Assembly: GCA_016785225.1 (NCBI GenBank)
Contig: JAFBJZ010000366.1
Location: forward strand, 1-64,000
DNA: 64,000 bases
Reading direction: 5' to 3'
Origin: Psettodes erumei
Lineage: Eukaryota; Chordata; Actinopteri; Pleuronectiformes; Psettodidae
This document shows, in pieces, positions 26,881 through 64,000 of this stretch (within the stretch, counting starts at the first letter, position 1; each line of letters opens with the position of its first letter). A model generated the notes under the pieces. The model was not told where the DNA came from. It saw only the letters and a list, made by a program, of their open reading frames with translations, and did not search any database. A program made the position numbers and the translations under genes.

Positions 26881-28492
26881 CTTTTCCTGAGTTCTCGTTG
26901 GTCAAAAATGCTGCTCCAACCCGTGACGTCAGAACTCACCACAAAAAAAGGCAATGTCATGAGTCTGCATTCAACAAAACCTAATTTAAGTTCCATACTG
27001 AAAAAAATCTGAAATAAGCTGAAACCACATCTGACTGTGTGCTTAATAAAAGACTAGAGGTGAAGTATATTAGTGTAACGTGTATGAGTGGGGAACAGTG
27101 GATGGACGTTGTTTGCAAACTGAACATCCAAGCCACAGGTATGCCTAAGTGATCCAAGTTTCAACCACGCTTCAGGGTTTCCAACGGCAAATGAAAAACA
27201 GGCCATGAGTGCAGGACGGAAGAGCAGATTTGTAGCTCCCACATGCAAATGTGTACATTGTTTCACGATGGGAGTCGCATTACGACGTACACTGTCAGTG
27301 TGTTTCAGAACCATTAGCTGGGACCCAAGCTGGTAATGTGGTGTGACTTGTGTCCAAAAAAAACCCTTACAGGAGAGTTCAGAAAGTCTACTGCAGATCA
27401 GACAACAGAACAAGGAGAGAGAGGGAATATTTCTTGCGCTTGAAAAGAAAGCACGTGCAGCACAAACAGGCACACGTGATGTCTGTGACACAATTGTGGT
27501 GGCACAACTGTAGGCACAATCAAATCTCACTAAGTTCACACACTCGAGACAGTCAAGTTCAGCAATTTTGCACAGACAGATTTAACACACAGCTCACACT
27601 TCAGTACAGACACATGTGAACCAGGCATCAAGACAGGGACTCTATCAAAATGTACAAAACAATATTACCATGCACTTTATATGATTTCATTGAGAATTCT
27701 TTGTGACTTGAATTGATGTTAGCACCCTCAGTGATGAGTGCCATTGTTTTTAAAGTTTGTCATTTTTTTCTTTTGCAGTTTATGAAATGGCAGCAAATAC
27801 TAATCAGCATGCTTAGAGGGCAACATACAGTCACTTTGCAAGAACAGTGTCCATTTTGTTTGGTAGCCACATCACCAGAATTACTTTTGCAACAAGAAAA
27901 AGCTAAGTGCCACAGTAGCTCCGTCACACAACCAGAAGAGGAGTGGTTTTGCTGACGCTCATGGGAGAAATTCACGGCCATGCTGTGAACTGTACCGGAC
28001 TGCAGAGCCAAAGCAGAGTGCCAGCTGCCACATAGAGAAGAGTGCAGGATGGGTGGCTAAGAGTGAACAGTGGTGATCTGCAGCCCTTGATCTGCATAGT
28101 AAACATTACAATTGCACAGGTTTTTCCAGTGAAGCCATGACACAGCACAGACCCAAGAGCAATGTACTGGAGGAAGCTAGGTGAGGAATAAGGTGCGGGG
28201 GGCACTACAGAAAGGGTCAGAGCTAAAAAAAACCAAAACAGGAACAGCGCCAACACATGGACGTGGAACAGATGGCAAGGGAGGGGAGGGGAGGGGGTCA
28301 GGGTTGGAGCTCGGGCTGAAGCCAAACAGGCTTGTGGGAGGGATCTGGTCACTGAAGAGGGTGTCTTTGGTGTACAGAATCAGCCAAGTGAAGCTAGACT
28401 CTCAAAGCTAAAATACATAAATAACGAGGCAGGGGAGGTTGTGCCTGTGAGCTGAGGGCTGTGCGGCATGTAGTCGAGACGCAGAGGTAAAG

Positions 28493-59033
<30,541 letters not shown>

Positions 59034-60620
59034 TGCATGCACCTGAGCCTTCAGTATAAATCCCCTATCAACAGTTTTCTGAATGAAAAACTTGTACAAA
59101 GACTACAAAAGCTGTTCAGTCTGATGAACCTGTCATTCCCACTGTGCTGTATAGTACCTTGGAGCTGAGAAATGGACCTGGGCGGCGCAGCGGAGAGTGA
59201 TGGGTGGAGTTTACAGTGTTGTCAGGCTACACAACATTAAACTCCCAGGCTATTGATTGTAGAATATTGATTAAACGGAACTGCTGCATGGCGCATCACT
59301 CACCTCACAGGGGCCTTTGGTCTGAGCGATTGACAATAAATTATAACAAGAAAAGATTCACTCTCTGATTCAAGTCAGTTTGGACTGAACCTGATGGCGT
59401 ACACTGCCGTAACCTGTTACCATGTAGTTTAATTACACTGGTGACAAATTCGGTCGGCCTGTGTATTTATGGGTTAGCCTAATGCACGGAACATTATTTT
59501 AACCGGCATCGTTAAAAATAGAGATTCTGAGAAGTAAAAGCGTTTTTCAGACATAAAAAACATGAGTGTTTGTCTTTGGAGCAAATTCAGCTTTCTATGA
59601 CGAGGTCTGTCATAGTACTTTCAAGTATTAAAAACTACAGGACACATATTAACAACACACATAAACCCGTGAATTACCTGCGAATAAAGTCTTATTTACC
59701 CTATTGTTCCACAGGATGGAGCACGAGTTCTGAAAGTTTGGCCTTTTTTCGTTTTGTTTTGCAAAAAAGCAATTCAACCACTAGTATGCAGTAGTCGGGA
59801 TTCTTCATCTTCCTAATATTATTATTAATTTTGGTAGTAGTAGTAGTAGTAGTAGTGTTATTATTGTCGTTACCATAGTGAACATTGTGCTGGTCCCTCG
59901 ACGCACAGTGGCGCTGTTGGACAAGCTATCAGTAATATAGTCTCCGCCCATAGACTGTAAATAAAAAAGTATCCACCCTGTCACATTGAGCTACATTCAA
60001 AATCACCTAACGCGGACTTTAAGTACAATTGCCGCACTTTAATGCAGTGAAGTTAGTTACGCTACTACTAATTATTCATTAACTTTGTAAAACGTTAGTA
60101 GCCTCGTAGTGTTTTCATTGCTGATGTGACATTTAAGTTACAGCAAGCAGGCAGAAATCGCCACTGTTCATCAATTTAGCGCTCTTGAACATACCCTGAC
60201 AGGTTCGTAAGCCAGCTGAACTCAGACCAAAACAAACTCAAGAAAAAAAGATTGGCCTAGACGTCTCCAACAGCAACTTTCCAAATGCCAAGGCGGTCAA
60301 AGAAGAGGTGTGAGGGGAAAGTGTTTATCACGCGGCTTTGCAGCGTAGACTGTGCTTGTAGAGTAGCGGCAACTAGCTGTTAGCTAGAATGCTAACATTA
60401 TCGTAGCTAACAGAAGCCACTGTTAGCTAACTGTAACGTTATGCCAGACGACCGGACAACAGTCGCTGTGAATAGAGACTGCGTTTCCATTGCCTTAACT
60501 GTCAGCCCAGCAATTCGGGACTGGCTTGCTGCCTAGTCAGGTAGCTGTGTAGGATTAAACCCTGACACTGATAACCAACTTTCAACGCTGCCTTTTGCTG
60601 CTTGGAATTTTAAAAAAAGT
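59034..60620. promoter_or_regulatory. Divergent intergenic region between ano3 (-) and svip (+)
   Basis: About 1.6 kb separates the ano3 ATG at 59033 from the svip ATG at 60621. The svip half (about 60000-60620) is richer in CpG and TATA-less, as expected for a housekeeping promoter. The ano3 side is AT-rich with little CpG. No coding exon is seen between them. Confidence 0.45.
59834..59856. repeat. (GTA)n trinucleotide microsatellite
   Basis: Seven GTA units between ano3 and svip. Confidence 0.92.
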
Positions 60621-62161
60621 ATGGGGATGTGCTTACCGTGCCTTGGCGGAGCGGCGGACGACGTTGTTGTCACACCAGATCCAGTGAGTTAATTTACCGT
60701 ACATTTTATCACCAGCTGTGTCACTAGACAAGTCACAATTTCTCATTTGCGTCCCGTATCAAGTATAAAACGGCACAGATTCCTCGAACCTACGTGAATT
60801 TTGATTAATCATCAGTACGTCAACAATAGGCCCTACTTGGTAATGTTTAGGAGGCGTTGGCTGTGTTCAGTCTCTGTAAACACTGGCATGTGAAGCATGC
60901 TCCAGGCCTAACATGGTTTAAACTAAGCAAAGACAGTCTGCCTGCAGCATTATCTTGTTTTTTTCCCCAAACAGGAGACGAGGAGACGGCAACTAGCAGA
61001 GGCGGCCGAGAAGAGACAAAAAGAGGTAAAGAGGTTAAAAGTGGTTTCATCCGTATGTTTTAGGTGTAGTTCGCTTTCATATAGCTAAAACGAATGTATG
61101 CCTGAATCGACATTAAAGAAAGAAAGATGGATTTATAAAGTTGCTGAAATGTACTGAGAAGTGTTTACATCTAACATAAACACTACCTCCATGAGAAACA
61201 CCTCCAGTACAATTCAACAGCAAAGCTTGCAACAGCTGCTCGAAAATGACCAAAAAGGTTAACACTCATCTCCAATAGACTTACCAAAGACTGAACATTT
61301 TATAACCTTTAAAGGGGCTTATTGCAATGTTGTAGTATTTTCAGATTGCATTGGTTTTAGCTAGATGTATGTATTTATCCACGTTTTATTAAATGCAAAC
61401 CCTATTCGAACTTGACAGCATAGTGAGTAATTTTTTTGCACAGAAAAGCCACTTGAAAACCCGTAAGAGCCGTGCTAAAGTTTTATCGAGGTAAGTAGAC
61501 ATGGACCAGAATGGATCCGCTTCTTGGCCAAGTGACTTTTTTTTTGGATTGGCTAATATTTTAACTACCACATCTTTCTTTTCTAAATCACCGCTTTCAT
61601 CTAGAATTCGGCACTCTGACAGCTCTCACCTTTACTACCCAGATGAAAGCCCTCAGCCCTAATTCACAGTCACGTTAGCGGTACTGCACTATTCAAGCTG
61701 TAGCTGATCTGCCTTATTTGGCAGATGAATGCCTCTTTGCCAGTTGTGACTGAACATGCCTTGTGCTTTTTGAAGAGCTTGTGATAGTACAATTTATTTA
61801 TTTAAAAAAAACGTTTGACACACATGCATGTTCTAAGACCACTTTTTTTCCAGAACTCTAACATAGACACAAGAAATCAACATGCTTCAGTGATGCTTTC
61901 GCCTTTTAGTGTCTGCTCATAGTCCATTCTTTTTTTTTCCCCCAGACAGCCTACAGGGGTGTTAAAAATCCAGAAGCTGTCGAGAGGAAAAGGAAAAAAC
62001 AGGAAGAGACCGAGAAACAGGCGATGACCAACTCTGTGTCTGGCGGCGGTGGGCTGAAGGTAGGTTTTGTGTTCATGCAAAAGCTGTGTGATTTTTGAAA
62101 ACTGAATGTTGTTTTAATATTTGTTCCCCATCTGTTTTTCCTGTAGTGGCAGGTAGGATGA
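60621..62161 (+). CDS. svip: Small VCP/p97-interacting protein, complete
   Basis: Four coding exons: 60621-60683, 60975-61025, 61946-62059, 62147-62161 (stop TGA). They give 80 aa, all in phase; human SVIP is 77. SVIP is a small ER-membrane-anchored inhibitor of ERAD that binds the p97/VCP N-domain and competes with gp78 and other cofactors. The start MGMCLPC has Gly2 for N-myristoylation and Cys4/Cys7 for palmitoylation, as in human MGLCFPC. The VCP-interacting motif RRQLAEAAEKR (about residues 25-35) fits R-x5-A-A-x2-R. A charged helix follows (KNPEAVERKRKKQEE), then GGGGLK and the last four residues WQVG, encoded by a 15-base exon piece. The ATG context (A at -3, G at +4) is strong. Confidence 0.95.
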
Positions 62162-64000
62162 AAACCCTACATGGCAAAACCTGAAGACTTGATACAATTG
62201 AAAACAACATGAAGTACTGCTGCAAGATGACTTGAAAGATGTGTGAACTGCTGTCCATTTATTTCTAAAATTTGTTTTGACTGTTTTATAATGTTATGAG
62301 ACAAACAGCCGCAGTTTTCAAGCTTCATGCAAAGCAATCTGAAGTGATTACAGACAGAACAGCTGGACTAGCCCCCTTGTTGCCAAGTTACACAAGTCAG
62401 TTTGGACCTTTGGACATGTCGAGGATGATATGCAGTAATGTGCAAGTAAATCATGTACATGTACTAATATGTTAATATTATTTGACAGTTGATTAGACAG
62501 AGTCTTATCTTGCATTAGATAACACTTATAAATATGATTATAAAGTCAAGTCGTACCTCTGGTGACTACTTTCATATGAAGACGAGCTGTCCTTAATGCA
62601 CCAACGTACTTTTCACTGCACATTTCTTGTTGGTTTTCATAGTCAAGGATCAACATTCACTGTATATCCGTTAATAACCACATTACTTTTTGTACAACTT
62701 CTCCGAAAATCCATTGCAATCCAATCCAATCCGACGGTTTATGTTTACAAAGAAATTTAGTTGTGCTTTTTGTAGGATTAGTATATAGCCACCCAGTTTC
62801 CACTAATTTCACCTTCTTCAGGGCTCTTTTTGTTGGCAACACAAAAGCTACTGCAAACAGTGCTATAACTTGTTGGTATTTACTGAACTTGTTATTTACT
62901 TTCCATGTCTCTGGGGTATTTCAGTTACTGCTGCAGTGTACATTTCACATTCGAGTCCCTTGTTGATGAGGAAGGCAATGCAAGGTTTTGGAGTTCTGGT
63001 GAAAAATGAGAGCAGTGTTGTTTAGTTGCTAATTTGGTGCTTCAGTCTTAAAGCACAAATTATGTATTTGACAAAATTGTGTTCAATTATGTAAAACAAC
63101 ACATTCTCCAACTGTAAAAGTGACAGTAGTGCATACACCTAAATGACCTTTGCACTGGCCTGTGCTGTTGCGGTGCATGCTTAATTTAAATGAGACATGA
63201 AATGCGTTTATGAATTGCCATGTTTTACTAATATAAGCTTTTGTTAGACATGTATTTGCAGTTTGTCAACATGTGGTACGCAGCAAATAGGCTTCCTTGC
63301 ATTCACTGTTGGGAGAGATTCATGTTCCGCTACAGTGGATATGTGAAGAAACTGAAGGAAAGAACAAGTTAAGTGTGAATGTTGGGATGTTTTTACTTTG
63401 ACTTACTTTGACCGAGTGCATTTCTTAGAGCCTTCACTTGATCCTTGAGTGCTTCCGGCACTCCCGCCGTTTTGTAGAACAGGAAAGCCAATATTATTTG
63501 CAACATTAAATCACATTTCTGCTACCTGTGTGGGGATTTTGTGCGACAGGTGATAGTTAAACAGAAAAATGATCCGGGTTTAAATAAGACTTTGATTTGG
63601 TGGGAATGATCACTGATCAAATTTGCATCATAAAGCAGTTGAGATTTATGATTAATAAATGCTTAAATTTAGTTGTTTATTTTCTAACTTCCTAAGTTAC
63701 TTGCTTTGAATGTCACAGACAGACGGATATTTTGTGTTTTGAAGATTCAATTTTGAGAACTGATTTAAATTTTACATCTAAAAACCCAAACTGGAAAAAG
63801 CCTGTGGGTTTTTATTGCATTGCCAGTGATCTTTTCAACAGGCCAAACAGATTTTTCTTCCTCAGACTTCGATGATTGCACTGCCTCTAGAGGTCAGTAT
63901 CATATCACAAACAACTGCAGAACCTCAAATGAGCATATCTACTGTATTATTAAACAAAACGTTCCATTTAGCTAAATACTGCATCTTCTGCAGGTGATTG
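62162..64000 (+). other. svip 3'UTR and flank
   Basis: No new gene is seen. A plus-strand AATAAA at 63654-63659 could end a long svip 3'UTR of about 1.5 kb; nearer signals are weak. The final 300 bases show no exon I can recognise. Confidence 0.35.

Larger units (their letters stand above)
18978..28492. other. Gene-free region between fibin and ano3
   Basis: About 9.5 kb of AT-rich DNA with only short chance ORFs. It would contain the fibin upstream regulatory region on the left and the ano3 3'UTR on the right; no single ano3 poly(A) site stands out. In human the corresponding interval contains SLC5A12; I see no sodium-symporter exons here. Repeats inside are listed separately. Confidence 0.5.

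Noticed and set aside
27054..27539. 161-aa minus-strand ORF downstream of ano3
   Set aside because: No domain, no homology I recognise, no splice context; probably chance within the ano3 3' flank.
18978..28492. Search for slc5a12, muc15 or bbox1 exons between fibin and ano3
   Set aside because: No segment with recognisable transporter, mucin or hydroxylase exons and splice borders was found.

Overview
This is a nuclear genome window from a ray-finned (teleost) fish. It has short exons with canonical GT-AG introns, AT-rich intergenic DNA, many microsatellites, and genes whose closest recognisable relatives are vertebrate. I found no bacterial, viral or CRISPR-like content and no convincing new biological system. 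The window is best read as seven ordinary vertebrate genes plus some odd non-coding structure and one apparent frameshift.

Layout, left to right. 1-791: truncated tandem array of a ~170 bp unit. 919-2044 (+): last three coding exons of a UBAP1/UBAP1-like ESCRT-I gene. 2721-7334 (-): complete prc1 (14 coding exons), converging on UBAP1 and fired from a CCAAT/CRE/GC-box promoter. 8129-10528 (-): spi1 (PU.1-type ETS factor, 5 exons), in tandem upstream of prc1. 12238-13838 (+): tmem178b (4 exons, very compact). 18008-18637 (-): intronless fibin, bracketed by two CT/CA compound microsatellites. 18638-28492: gene-free stretch with a duplicated ~250 bp segment. 28493-59033 (-): ano3, a 30.5 kb anoctamin gene reconstructed as 26 coding exons. 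60621-62161 (+): svip (4 coding exons), head-to-head with ano3.

The exon models rest on GT/AG boundaries, phase continuity across every junction, and recalled similarity to human proteins. No alignment was run. All junctions in prc1, spi1, tmem178b, fibin, svip and the UBAP1 fragment keep frame. In ano3 every junction keeps frame except one: exon 23 carries one extra base just after transmembrane segment 8.

The genes do not form one pathway. They act in ESCRT sorting (UBAP1), central-spindle microtubule bundling (prc1), haematopoietic transcription (spi1), ER/plasma-membrane calcium signalling (tmem178b), secreted fin-bud signalling (fibin), membrane anoctamin activity (ano3) and p97/VCP-ERAD inhibition (svip). 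The fibin-ano3-svip neighbourhood matches human 11p14 in outline; the other genes come from several human chromosomes.
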